In this document: piece by piece, positions 1 through 6,293 of the stretch
How the letters are laid out: every line of letters starts with the position of its first letter
Numbering within the stretch: the first letter of the stretch is position 1
NCBI GenBank assembly: GCA_002404515.1
Contig: DHJV01000102.1
Location: 1-9,472, forward strand
Direction of reading: 5' to 3'
Origin: Lachnospiraceae bacterium UBA4711
Lineage (GTDB): Bacteria; Bacillota; Clostridia; Lachnospirales; Lachnospiraceae
Length of the DNA stretch: 9,472 nucleotides
Program-made: the position numbers and the translations under genes
Notes under the pieces: model-generated
Database searches by the model: none
Told to the model about the DNA's origin: nothing
Seen by the model: the letters and a program-made list of their open reading frames with translations, nothing else

Positions 1-1
1 T

Positions 2-439
2 GAGAAAGTTGGTGTGATGTTTGGCAACCCGGAGACAACAACCGGTGGCCGTGCATTGAAGTTCTACGCGTCTGTTCGTCTGGATGTACGCCGGATTGAA
101 ACGTTGAAGGTAGGTGGAGAAGTTGTTGGTAACCGTACAAGAGTCAAAGTTGTAAAAAATAAGGTTGCACCTCCATTCAAGGAAGCAGAGTTTGATATTA
201 TGTTTGGCAAGGGTATCTCCAAGGAAGGCGATATTCTCGATTTGGCTGTTTTGCATGATATCATCAACAAAGCAGGTGCATGGTATTCTTACAATGGTGA
301 GAAGATCGGACAGGGACGTGAGAATACGAAGCTGTATCTCGCCAATAATCCAGAAGTGATGGAAGAGATTGAACAGCAGGTACGTAAGAAGTGTGGGATT
401 GGCGTAGATGCAGAACAGACAGAGAACGAAGAGTCATAA
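2..439 (+). CDS. recA: RecA recombinase, C-terminal part (5' end outside window)
   Basis: The frame is open from base 2 and gives 145 residues ending at TAA 437-439. RecA is the ATP-dependent strand-exchange protein of homologous recombination and the co-protease that triggers LexA cleavage in the SOS response; it acts in the cytoplasm on single-stranded DNA. The first residues hold the DNA-binding loop L2 signature (GVMFGNPETTTGGRALKFY), followed by the end of the ATPase core (SVRLDVRRIE). The small C-terminal domain follows (AWYSYNGEKIGQGRENTK) and the protein ends in an acidic tail (DAEQTENEES), as is usual in bacterial RecA. By comparison with a family length of about 350 residues, roughly the first 200 residues (Walker A and B, loop L1) and the SOS-controlled promoter lie outside the window. 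recX begins inside its last codons, so the two are co-transcribed. The identification is secure. Confidence 0.98.
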   Translation, partial: EKVGVMFGNPETTTGGRALKFYASVRLDVRRIETLKVGGEVVGNRTRVKVVKNKVAPPFKEAEFDIMFGKGISKEGDILDLAVLHDIINKAGAWYSYNGEKIGQGRENTKLYLANNPEVMEEIEQQVRKKCGIGVDAEQTENEES

Positions 440-902
440 GCAACCAACTACATACAGTGCATTTGATACGGCAATTTATTATCTTACCTTCCGGGATCGC
501 TCCCGGAAAGAGCTTTGCGAGAAACTGGCAGAAAAAGGATATGAGGAAACAGAGATTGCAGAGGCAATCGAGAAATTGATGTCCTATGGCTATATTGATG
601 ATGAACGATATGCTACATCGTATATTCAAAATCAGATGCGTGTAAAAGGCAGACGCCGGATTACAATGGAGCTTTCTGGTAAAGGGGTGGATTCAGAGAT
701 GACGCGTGAATTATGTATGGAGCTGGTGCCCGATGAAGCGGAGACGGTCTATGATTTACTGGAAAGACGTTATGGTAACTTGGATTTTTCGGATGAAAGA
801 CAGATGCGGCGCATGTATTCTTTTTTTGCACGCCGGGGATTTAAGTATGAGGATATTCGCAGAGCAGTGTCAGAATATAGAAAAAATATTGAAAAAATAT
901 AG
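408..902 (+). CDS. recX: RecX, regulator of RecA
   Basis: This encodes 164 residues. RecX is a small all-helical protein that binds RecA filaments and modulates their growth, usually as an inhibitor. The sequence shows the three-helix repeats of the family. The first is about 18-60 (FDTAIYYLTFRDRSRKEL then KLAEKGYEETEIAEAI). The second starts at the hallmark GYIDDERYA (61-69) and continues through KGRRRI (80-85). The third is about 110-157, with FFARRGFKYEDIRRAV at 139-154. The ATG at 408 is the only credible start, because the next in-frame ATG comes after the conserved first repeat. It overlaps recA by 32 bases and has only a weak ribosome site, which suggests coupling to recA translation. 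The coding sequence ends in an A-rich direct repeat (GAAAAAATAT at 880-889 and 891-900). I see no hairpin terminator after it. Confidence 0.93.
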   Translation: MQNRQRTKSHKQPTTYSAFDTAIYYLTFRDRSRKELCEKLAEKGYEETEIAEAIEKLMSYGYIDDERYATSYIQNQMRVKGRRRITMELSGKGVDSEMTRELCMELVPDEAETVYDLLERRYGNLDFSDERQMRRMYSFFARRGFKYEDIRRAVSEYRKNIEKI

Positions 903-953
903 AAAAGTAATCAATTTTTTCTTACAATTTGCATAAAAAAAATAAAGTATTCC

Positions 954-980
954 TTGACACTAGTATAAAAAAAGTATAAT
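954..980 (+). promoter_or_regulatory. Sigma-A-type promoter of rny
   Basis: A consensus -35 TTGACA (954-959) and a consensus -10 TATAAT (975-980) face rny. The spacer is 15 bases, two short of the optimum, which may temper an otherwise perfect promoter. Transcription would start near 987, giving a leader of about 45 bases. The stretch between recX and this promoter (903-953) is very A+T rich and shows no stem-loop, so recA-recX transcripts may also read into rny. Confidence 0.75.
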
Positions 981-1014
981 ATTTAAGTGTTGTAGTTATG
1001 CAATAAAACTAAAT

Positions 1015-1023
1015 AAGGAGGTG
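1015..1023 (+). promoter_or_regulatory. Strong ribosome binding site for the TTG start of rny
   Basis: AAGGAGGTG is a near-perfect complement to the 3' end of 16S rRNA. It sits 9 bases before TTG 1032. No in-frame ATG lies between it and the hydrophobic anchor, so this site decides in favour of the TTG start. Confidence 0.8.
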
Positions 1024-1031
1024 CTCCTGAG

Positions 1032-2594
1032 TTGTCAGACGAAGCAATCAAGTATGTGATTTTCGCTGTAATACTCGTGGCTGCAATTCTCGTTACCTGG
1101 TTTTTAGCCATTGCGTATCGTAAGAACGTGGCAGAAGCAAAGCTTGGTAAGGCAGAGGATAAGGCTAGAGAGATTATAGATGAAGCACTGAAAGCTGCGG
1201 AGGCAAAGAAACGTGAGACACTTCTTGAGGCGAAGGAAGAAGCCATGAAGACGAAAAATGAGATTGACAAAGAAGTCAAGGATCGTCGGAATGAGCTTCA
1301 GCGTATGGAAAAGCGTGTTCTTTCCAGAGAGGAAAATCTCGACCGGAAGACCGAAGCCGTAGAGAAGAAAGAAGCTTCATTATCACGTAAAGAAGCAGAA
1401 CTCACAAAGCTGAAGCAGGAAGTTTCAGATTTGGAAGCAAAAAGAACTCAGGAACTGGAAAGAATTTCAGGATTAACCTCTGAACAGGCAAAGGAATACT
1501 TATTAAAGACTGTTGAAGACGAAGTAAAACATGAAACAGCAGTCATGATCAAAGAATTAGAAACACGAGCAAAAGAAGAAGCAGATAAGAAGGCAAAGGA
1601 TTACGTTGTGACAGCCATTCAGAAGTGTGCCGTCGATCATGTATCAGAGACAACGATATCCTTAGTACAGTTGCCTAACGATGAGATGAAGGGAAGAATC
1701 ATTGGTCGTGAAGGACGAAATATTCGTACTTTGGAGACCATGACAGGTGTTGATTTAATTATTGATGATACACCGGAAGCAGTTTTGCTTTCAAGTTTTG
1801 ATCCGGTTCGTAGAGAAGTAGCCAGAATCGCACTTGAAAAGCTGATTGTGGATGGTAGAATCCATCCAGCACGTATCGAAGAGATGGTCGAGAAGGCTCA
1901 GAAAGAGGTCGAGACTATGATGCGTGAAGAGGGAGAAGCTGCGACCCTGGAAGTCGGTGTACATGGCTTACATCCTGAACTTGTACGTCTTCTTGGTAAG
2001 ATGAAGTTCAGAACAAGTTATGGACAGAATGCATTGAAGCATTCAATTGAAGTAGCTCATTTGTCCGGTTTGCTTGCCGGAGAGCTTGGGCTTGATGTTC
2101 GTGTAGCAAAGCGTGCAGGTTTGTTACATGATATCGGAAAATCTATTGATCATGATGCAGGTATGGAAGGTTCTCACGTATCCATTGGTGTTGATCTTTG
2201 TAGAAAGTACAAGGAGTCAGCAACGGTTATTAACGCTGTTGAGGCACACCACGGGGATGTAGAGCCACAGAGTTTGATCGCATGTATTGTACAGGCTGCA
2301 GATGCAATATCCGCTGCACGTCCAGGTGCAAGACGTGAGACGTTGGAGACATATACAACACGTCTGAAGTCCTTGGAAGACATTGCCAATGGATTTAAGG
2401 GTGTTGATAAGACTTTTGCTATTCAGGCGGGACGAGAAATTCGAGTAATGGTAGTTCCAGAGCAGGTAACAGATGCGGATATGGTATTACTCGCACGGGA
2501 TATCTCAAAGAAGATTGAATCAGAACTTGAGTATCCGGGAACAATCAAGGTAAACTTGATTCGGGAGTCGAGAGTAACCGATTACGCAAAGTAA
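1032..2594 (+). CDS. rny: Ribonuclease Y (membrane-anchored endoribonuclease)
   Basis: This encodes 520 residues, the usual family length. RNase Y is the endonuclease that starts bulk mRNA decay in many Gram-positive bacteria and works tethered to the inner face of the membrane. The domains appear in canonical order. A single transmembrane helix lies at about 7-28 (IFAVILVAAILVTWFLAIAY). A long charged coiled coil runs from about 30 to 200. The KH RNA-binding domain spans about 208-275 with the GRIIGREGRN loop at 221-230. The metal-dependent HD domain spans about 335-430, with H337, the H366-D367 pair in LLHDIGK, H406-H407 and D424. The C-terminal domain ends in RESRVTDYAK. The start is TTG, supported by a strong ribosome site. 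A promoter precedes the gene and an intrinsic terminator follows it, so it can be its own transcription unit beside recA-recX, a neighbourhood known in Bacillota. Confidence 0.97.
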   Translation: MSDEAIKYVIFAVILVAAILVTWFLAIAYRKNVAEAKLGKAEDKAREIIDEALKAAEAKKRETLLEAKEEAMKTKNEIDKEVKDRRNELQRMEKRVLSREENLDRKTEAVEKKEASLSRKEAELTKLKQEVSDLEAKRTQELERISGLTSEQAKEYLLKTVEDEVKHETAVMIKELETRAKEEADKKAKDYVVTAIQKCAVDHVSETTISLVQLPNDEMKGRIIGREGRNIRTLETMTGVDLIIDDTPEAVLLSSFDPVRREVARIALEKLIVDGRIHPARIEEMVEKAQKEVETMMREEGEAATLEVGVHGLHPELVRLLGKMKFRTSYGQNALKHSIEVAHLSGLLAGELGLDVRVAKRAGLLHDIGKSIDHDAGMEGSHVSIGVDLCRKYKESATVINAVEAHHGDVEPQSLIACIVQAADAISAARPGARRETLETYTTRLKSLEDIANGFKGVDKTFAIQAGREIRVMVVPEQVTDADMVLLARDISKKIESELEYPGTIKVNLIRESRVTDYAK

Positions 2595-2618
2595 TTATTT
2601 GTTATCAATGAAATTCAT

Positions 2619-2660
2619 GGAAAGTATTGAGAATACAAGTTTTCAATACTTTCCTTTTTT
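2619..2660 (+). terminator. Intrinsic terminator after rny
   Basis: A perfect 12-bp stem, GGAAAGTATTGA (2619-2630) with TCAATACTTTCC (2643-2654), has a 12-base loop and is followed by six T residues (2655-2660). It starts 24 bases after the rny stop codon and is a classical Rho-independent terminator. Confidence 0.9.
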
Positions 2661-2720
2661 GTTTATTTCCTGTATTATGTATAGAGATATAAAGCAATCG
2701 CGGGCGGAACAAATCATGAA

Positions 2721-2802
2721 ATGTATTTATTCTGATTATATGGATGATGCGAAATAGAATAATGCATTTATTCTGTTTATACGGATGATGCGGAATAGGG
2801 AA
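2721..2802. repeat. Two-copy 41-bp tandem direct repeat
   Basis: Copy 1 is 2721-2761 and copy 2 is 2762-2802, directly abutting. They match at 34 of 41 positions by eye, and the first 37 bases differ at only four. Both contain ATTTATTCTG and GGATGATGCG. The repeat fills most of the leader of the Nudix gene, ending 26 bases before its chosen start. The period is not a multiple of three and stop codons occur, so it is not coding. Nothing else is recognised in the gap 2661-2828 except scattered A+T-rich sequence, with a loose -10-like TATTAT at 2673-2678 and no convincing -35. Confidence 0.8.
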
Positions 2803-2828
2803 TAGAGTGGATGGAAAGGAATATAAAT

Positions 2829-3383
2829 ATGGTAGAATTTAAAAGAAAAAGCTTGGAATTATTATATGATGCGAAGATTGTAGCACTGTATAAGGATATC
2901 TTAGAGACACCGGATGGCGGAGAAGTTGTATATGATCTGATCAGGCACAAATCTGGTGGCGGCGCAGGTATCCTGCTTGTAGATGAGGAAGAGTGCACCT
3001 ATCTGGTGCGGCAGTATCGTAATTCTCTGGATGCAGTAGATCTGGAAATCCCGGCAGGCGGATATAGTTTTCATGGAGAATCCGGTGAGACATGTGCGTT
3101 ACGGGAAGCGGAGGAGGAGACCGGATGGATTCCACAGGATGTCTATCATGTAAGCAATATGATTTCTTCGGTTGGAACCTTTGATGAGAAGACAGACGTC
3201 TATATTGGACGCAATCTGAAGAAGGGCAAGCGGCATTTAGATCCGACGGAATTTATCGAGATTGTTCGAGTATCTATGGAAGAAGCAAGAGAGATGATTT
3301 ATTCGGGTAAGATTGTAGATAGTAAGACAATTGTTGCGATTCTTGCTTATTATGATAAGAAAAGTCGAGGAATATTTAAGTAG
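2829..3383 (+). CDS. nudF: Nudix hydrolase, ADP-ribose pyrophosphatase type
   Basis: This encodes 184 residues. The family hydrolyses nucleoside diphosphates linked to another moiety; this subtype typically splits ADP-ribose to AMP and ribose 5-phosphate in the cytoplasm. The full Nudix box is present: G78, E84, then R92-E93-A-E-E-E97-T-G99-W, that is G-x5-E-x7-REAxEETGW. It binds the catalytic metal ions. It is preceded by LEIPAG (72-77), the motif usual in ADP-ribose pyrophosphatases, and by VRQYRNSLD, a typical substrate-side strand. The start at ATG 2829 is preferred because AAAGGA (2815-2820) lies 8 bases upstream. An in-frame ATG at 2811 would add six residues but has no good ribosome site. 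The gene sits ahead of a spoIIM-position gene and xerD, as nudF does in Bacillus-type gene orders. Exact substrate preference cannot be read from the sequence, and the symbol is given by analogy. Confidence 0.9.
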   Translation: MVEFKRKSLELLYDAKIVALYKDILETPDGGEVVYDLIRHKSGGGAGILLVDEEECTYLVRQYRNSLDAVDLEIPAGGYSFHGESGETCALREAEEETGWIPQDVYHVSNMISSVGTFDEKTDVYIGRNLKKGKRHLDPTEFIEIVRVSMEEAREMIYSGKIVDSKTIVAILAYYDKKSRGIFK

Positions 3384-3398
3384 ACAGGCACATATGTT
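3370..3398 (+). promoter_or_regulatory. Possible sigma-E-like (sporulation) promoter for the SpoIIM-like gene
   Basis: GAATATT (3370-3376) fits the Bacillus sigma-E -35 consensus KMATATT at every position. After 14 bases, CATATGTT (3391-3398) matches the -10 consensus CATACAHT at 6 of 8 positions. Transcription would begin near 3405, inside the left arm of the following hairpin, so this transcript would lack the full terminator stem. The -35 element lies inside the last codons of the Nudix gene. In an A+T-rich region this could be chance, but the downstream gene is a spoIIM candidate, and spoIIM is a sigma-E gene in Bacillus. Confidence 0.4.
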
Positions 3399-3429
3399 TT
3401 AGGGAGTGAACAATCACTCCCTAATTTTT
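3399..3429 (+). terminator. Intrinsic terminator after the Nudix gene
   Basis: An 11-bp perfect stem, TTAGGGAGTGA (3399-3409) with TCACTCCCTAA (3414-3424), has a 4-base ACAA loop and is followed by five T residues. It lies 15 bases after the Nudix stop and only 21 bases before the next start codon. The downstream gene therefore needs read-through or a promoter that overlaps the hairpin. Confidence 0.88.
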
Positions 3430-3450
3430 ATGCAGTAGGAGTATAAGGCA

Positions 3451-3999
3451 ATGCCATATGAAAGTGAAAAACTGAAAAGCCGCGTATTTTATTATCTGTG
3501 CATGGTGCTGGCAGGCTGTATTTTAGCCAATATCGTGCTGCGATGCGATCGGAATCTGCAGGCATTTATACTGCCATTTACAGATAGCAGCCGGTTAGCA
3601 GGGGTATCGGTGCATCAGACGTTGCTCTATGTATTGTTGCAGCGGATAAAACAGGTAGTTGTCGTGTACCTGCTGTATAAGGTGTTCCCACCCAAGGCAG
3701 TATTCTCGATCGGGATGAGTGCGCTGCTATTTTTATTTGGATTTGTAATCAGTTGTCAGATGTTCTATCTGGGGCTTTCCGGGGTGTGGTTCCTGTTGCT
3801 ATGTCTGTTTCCACATTATCTGATCTATCTTGGAATATTGTATTATCTGGCGGTGGAGGTACGCAAGGCCGGGGAGGATAAGAACAAAAAAAGAATGGCA
3901 GCGATGATTCTAATTCTGACGTTTTTTGTCGGAATTCTATCCGAGAGTATTCTTTCAAAAATTTTTTTAAAAAATTTTCTCCAATATATAGGTATGTAA
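3451..3999 (+). CDS. Multi-pass membrane protein, probable divergent SpoIIM
   Basis: This encodes 182 residues with about five hydrophobic segments, near 12-31, 57-79, 83-106, 108-135 and 149-167. A clear ribosome site (TAGGAG, 3436-3441) lies 9 bases before the ATG. SpoIIM is part of the DMP complex (SpoIID, SpoIIM, SpoIIP), which remodels peptidoglycan during forespore engulfment; it is an integral membrane protein, normally a little over 200 residues. Three things point to it. The gene lies between a Nudix gene and xerD, where spoIIM is found in many Bacillota. The hydrophobic pattern matches. There are two family-like stretches, LCLFPHYLIYLGIL (117-130, around the conserved proline) and VGILSESILSKIFLKNF (160-176, the C-terminal helix). 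No enzyme motif is visible. Residue-level similarity is low, so an unrelated membrane protein is possible. The last codons pass through T7-A6 homopolymers (3962-3974) where a reading error could hide a different C-terminus. Confidence 0.6.
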   Translation: MPYESEKLKSRVFYYLCMVLAGCILANIVLRCDRNLQAFILPFTDSSRLAGVSVHQTLLYVLLQRIKQVVVVYLLYKVFPPKAVFSIGMSALLFLFGFVISCQMFYLGLSGVWFLLLCLFPHYLIYLGILYYLAVEVRKAGEDKNKKRMAAMILILTFFVGILSESILSKIFLKNFLQYIGM

Positions 4000-4027
4000 A
4001 AACGTGCATTTCAACATATTGTAGAAA

Positions 4028-4043
4028 TGTTACAAAATGTTAC
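4028..4043 (+). promoter_or_regulatory. TGTTAC direct repeat upstream of xerD
   Basis: TGTTAC occurs at 4028-4033 and again at 4038-4043, separated by AAAA (10-base period). A weaker half-site, TGTAGA, is at 4020-4025. It lies about 30 bases before the -35 of the putative xerD promoter, a position suited to an activator. It resembles the WalR/PhoP type of direct repeat bound by OmpR-family regulators, but the gap is 4 rather than 5 bases. The surroundings are A+T rich, so support is weak. Confidence 0.3.
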
Positions 4044-4073
4044 AAATATTGAAAAAATGTGAAAAAATTATGT

Positions 4074-4102
4074 TTGATTTTAGCTGAAATAGTAATTATA
4101 AT
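4074..4102 (+). promoter_or_regulatory. Sigma-A-type promoter of xerD
   Basis: TTGATT (4074-4079) is followed after an ideal 17-base spacer by a consensus TATAAT (4097-4102). Transcription would start near 4109, leaving a leader of about 60 bases before the xerD ATG. It lies in the 172-base gap after the SpoIIM-like gene, which has no recognisable terminator. Confidence 0.65.
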
Positions 4103-4171
4103 GTAATAGATAAAGGCGAAAAGCAGTCGGAAAAGATTGCATTTTGTCGAGGGAATGGAAGGACTTTGGGT

Positions 4172-5059
4172 ATGGAAACACAGATTGAGAATTACATTGA
4201 TTACTTGAATAGCGTGAAGCATGCAAGTGCGAATACGATCGCATCCTATCGGAGAGATTTGAAGAAGATGAGCCGTTTTTTTGCGGACAGACAGTGTACG
4301 GATGTGCGTGAGCTTCGGGGAACGGATTTGAATTCGTATGTACTGGATATGGAAAGTCATGGTATGTCCACAGCGACGATATCCAGAAGCATTGCAAGTA
4401 TGAAATCGTTTTTTCTGTATCTGTTGAAGCAGGGGGAGATTACAGAAGATTATGCGGATGCATTGAAGCCGCCAAAGATTGAGAAGAAGGCGCCAGAGAC
4501 ACTTTCTATCGAAGAGATTAATCTGCTCTTAGATCAGCCATCCCGCCTGACACCAAAGGAGATCCGGGACAAAGCGATGCTGGAGCTTTTGTATGCGACC
4601 GGCATGCGTGTATCAGAACTTATTAACTTAAAAATTACAGATGTAAATCTGACGATGAATTATATTTTATGCCGGGATGTATCAAAAGAGCGTGTCATTC
4701 CAATCGAGAATGTAGCGAAGATGGCACTGGAGAATTATATTAAGTCTGTACGGGAATCCATCAGTCATGGTAGTATGTTCCTCTTTACGAATATGAAGGG
4801 ACAGCCGATGACAAGACAGGGCTTCTGGAAATTGATCAAGGCATATGCAGCAAAGGCTGGTATCGACAAGGATATTACACCGCATATGATTCGTCATTCC
4901 TTTGCATCGCATCTGGTATCAAATGGTGCCGATCTGAAGGCAGTACAGGAGATGCTTGGACATTCGGATATTTCGACCACACAGATTTATCTGCGCAGCA
5001 GACAGAGCAAATTGAAGGAAGAATATGAGAAAGCACATCCACGTGCAAAGATGGCTTGA
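4172..5059 (+). CDS. xerD: XerD/XerC-type site-specific tyrosine recombinase
   Basis: This encodes 295 residues, the normal Xer length. Xer recombinases resolve chromosome dimers at dif near the replication terminus. The N-terminal SAM-like core-binding domain covers about 1-95 (YLNSVKHASANTIASYRRDL at 11-30). The catalytic domain covers about 105-285 and holds the complete active site: R146 in ATGMRVSEL, K172 in SKERVIPI, H238 and R241 in HMIRHSFASHL, H264 in LGHSDISTTQIYL, and the nucleophile Y273. ATG 4172 is chosen because AAGGA (4159-4163) lies 8 bases upstream; a TTG two codons earlier is less well placed. The position after the nudix and SpoIIM-like genes matches the usual place of xerD in Bacillota. 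Telling XerD from XerC or a single-Xer system by sequence alone is uncertain, so the symbol rests partly on position. It is convergent with the minus-strand operon. Confidence 0.92.
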   Translation: METQIENYIDYLNSVKHASANTIASYRRDLKKMSRFFADRQCTDVRELRGTDLNSYVLDMESHGMSTATISRSIASMKSFFLYLLKQGEITEDYADALKPPKIEKKAPETLSIEEINLLLDQPSRLTPKEIRDKAMLELLYATGMRVSELINLKITDVNLTMNYILCRDVSKERVIPIENVAKMALENYIKSVRESISHGSMFLFTNMKGQPMTRQGFWKLIKAYAAKAGIDKDITPHMIRHSFASHLVSNGADLKAVQEMLGHSDISTTQIYLRSRQSKLKEEYEKAHPRAKMA

Positions 5060-5118
5060 ATGCCATATAGAAATGAAACCAATATAGAAAGATAAAAATT
5101 CGTAGATGAAATAAAAAG

Positions 5119-5170
5119 AGAAAACCTCGTTATCAGAGAAAAAACGTCTGGTAATGAGGTTTTCTGTTTG
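5119..5170. terminator. Shared terminator between xerD and the convergent operon
   Basis: A long stem pairs 5119-5137 with 5147-5165 and contains two G-U wobbles on the + strand. The loop is 9 bases (5138-5146). On the + strand it is followed by TTTTCTGTTTGTT, serving xerD. On the - strand the same stem is followed by a stronger run (TTTTCTCTTTTTATTT), serving the operon that ends at 5216. It is therefore probably bidirectional. The rest of 5060-5215 shows nothing else. Confidence 0.85.
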
Positions 5171-5215
5171 TTATGGCAACGAGGAAAATTTACAACATTC
5201 CAAAATTATAATTCG

Positions 5216-6277
5216 TTACTGCTTGTTTTGCAGGTTCGTAAATACGCTGTCGCTGACACCATGCTTTAACAGGTATGCTTCCCACAGGGAATAATACTGT
5301 GCCTGCAGATGGATACCATCGTTGGAATAATCGGCTTTGACCCCCATTGGAACATCGCCGTCCATGTCACAGACACAGGTGTTCATATCAAGGTAGAAGA
5401 TATGTTGTCCGTCTGCGTATTCTGCGACCAGAGCATTTCGGCAATCCACGTTGTCGTTGTTGTACACATCCGAGTTATCTGCGTAGCTCTGCGTAACATG
5501 CATCATACCCATGACGAAGATCACGGCATCTGGCTGTAATTCCTGAATCTGATCCAAAACTTTCTTATACTGCGCCTGATAATCCTTGGCGTAGCCGCTT
5601 CCAAGCTCATTGACACCACACATGAGGAAGATTTTTTTGTACTGTTTTGTAGCAAGTGCATTCGGGATTGTTTCGCCGTTTGCCATTGTTTTATCCATCA
5701 GATCCCAGATGGAAACACCATCTTTGTAGTAGAAATCAGCTGTTGTTTTGGTGCGGAGCGTACCGTAGTCATGCAGTCCTTCAATACGGGAATCACCGAT
5801 AAAGGCTGCATCGTTAAAGTAGTCGGTATTTACAGTAATATAGTCGTAATTGGTTGTCTGTGCCACCCGGTCATTATCGTCGTAATAAGCTGAGCGTGCC
5901 TTACGCATCGGAACCGTGATATAGGTCGTTGGAATCGGTTCACTTCCATCGGTGCTGACTGCATCCGAAGAGGTTGCCGGTGCATCGGTCGATGTTGCCG
6001 CAGGGACAGGATTGGAGTCTGCGTCCGTACCGGTTGCCGTCACATCCTCCGGCTTTTTTGCATCGTCTTTTTTTACAAATGGATCTTCTTTGATCATGGC
6101 AGACATAAAGAGTGTATGATCCTTGGAAATCCGCAGCTTGTATTCGCCACCCATAGCACCGACAAGGGCATATAAGGTATAGCCGATGACGGAAAGCAGG
6201 ATCAGGGATACAAGCGGACATTCCCGCAGGAAATCCCAGATTGTTTTTGGCTGTTTTCGTTTATTGTTGTTCATCAT
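5216..6277 (-). CDS. Membrane-anchored SGNH-fold protein, partner of the MBOAT acyltransferase
   Basis: This encodes 353 residues from the chosen start. One N-terminal transmembrane helix (about 21-43) would place the rest outside the cell. A Ser/Thr/Ala/Pro/Asp-rich low-complexity linker follows at about 70-117, and then an SGNH/GDSL-type domain. All four block residues are visible: S163 in FIGDSRIEG, G187 in KDGVSIWDL, N223 in CGVNELG, and D320/H323 in NDGIHL. Proteins of this class (PatB, AlgJ/AlgX, DltD) complete the transfer of acyl groups, delivered by an MBOAT partner, to an envelope polymer. The MBOAT gene lies 16 bases upstream in the same operon. Acetyl is the likeliest group but the acceptor is not evident. 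Four in-frame codons upstream of the chosen start there is another ATG (6289) without a ribosome site; GAGGGTGAT (6279-6287) favours the ATG at 6277 or the adjacent one at 6274. A plain esterase is possible but less likely given the neighbour. Confidence 0.85.
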   Translation of the reverse strand: MMNNNKRKQPKTIWDFLRECPLVSLILLSVIGYTLYALVGAMGGEYKLRISKDHTLFMSAMIKEDPFVKKDDAKKPEDVTATGTDADSNPVPAATSTDAPATSSDAVSTDGSEPIPTTYITVPMRKARSAYYDDNDRVAQTTNYDYITVNTDYFNDAAFIGDSRIEGLHDYGTLRTKTTADFYYKDGVSIWDLMDKTMANGETIPNALATKQYKKIFLMCGVNELGSGYAKDYQAQYKKVLDQIQELQPDAVIFVMGMMHVTQSYADNSDVYNNDNVDCRNALVAEYADGQHIFYLDMNTCVCDMDGDVPMGVKADYSNDGIHLQAQYYSLWEAYLLKHGVSDSVFTNLQNKQ

Positions 6278-6293
6278 TATCACCCTCATTCAA

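Noticed and set aside
264..629. Minus-strand open frame of 121 codons opposite recA and recX
   Set aside because: It lies wholly opposite two well-supported genes, has a cysteine- and serine-rich composition typical of antisense frames, and shows no family motif or ribosome site.
2673..2678. TATTAT as the -10 of a Nudix promoter
   Set aside because: No acceptable -35 lies at 16-18 bases upstream, and the site is too close behind the rny terminator to be convincing.
2721..2802. CRISPR array
   Set aside because: Only two directly abutting imperfect copies exist, with no spacers and no cas genes nearby.
4172..5059. Integrase of a mobile element
   Set aside because: Length, domain layout and position after the nudix and SpoIIM-like genes fit a housekeeping Xer recombinase. 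No attachment-site duplication, tRNA or phage or transposon genes are present.
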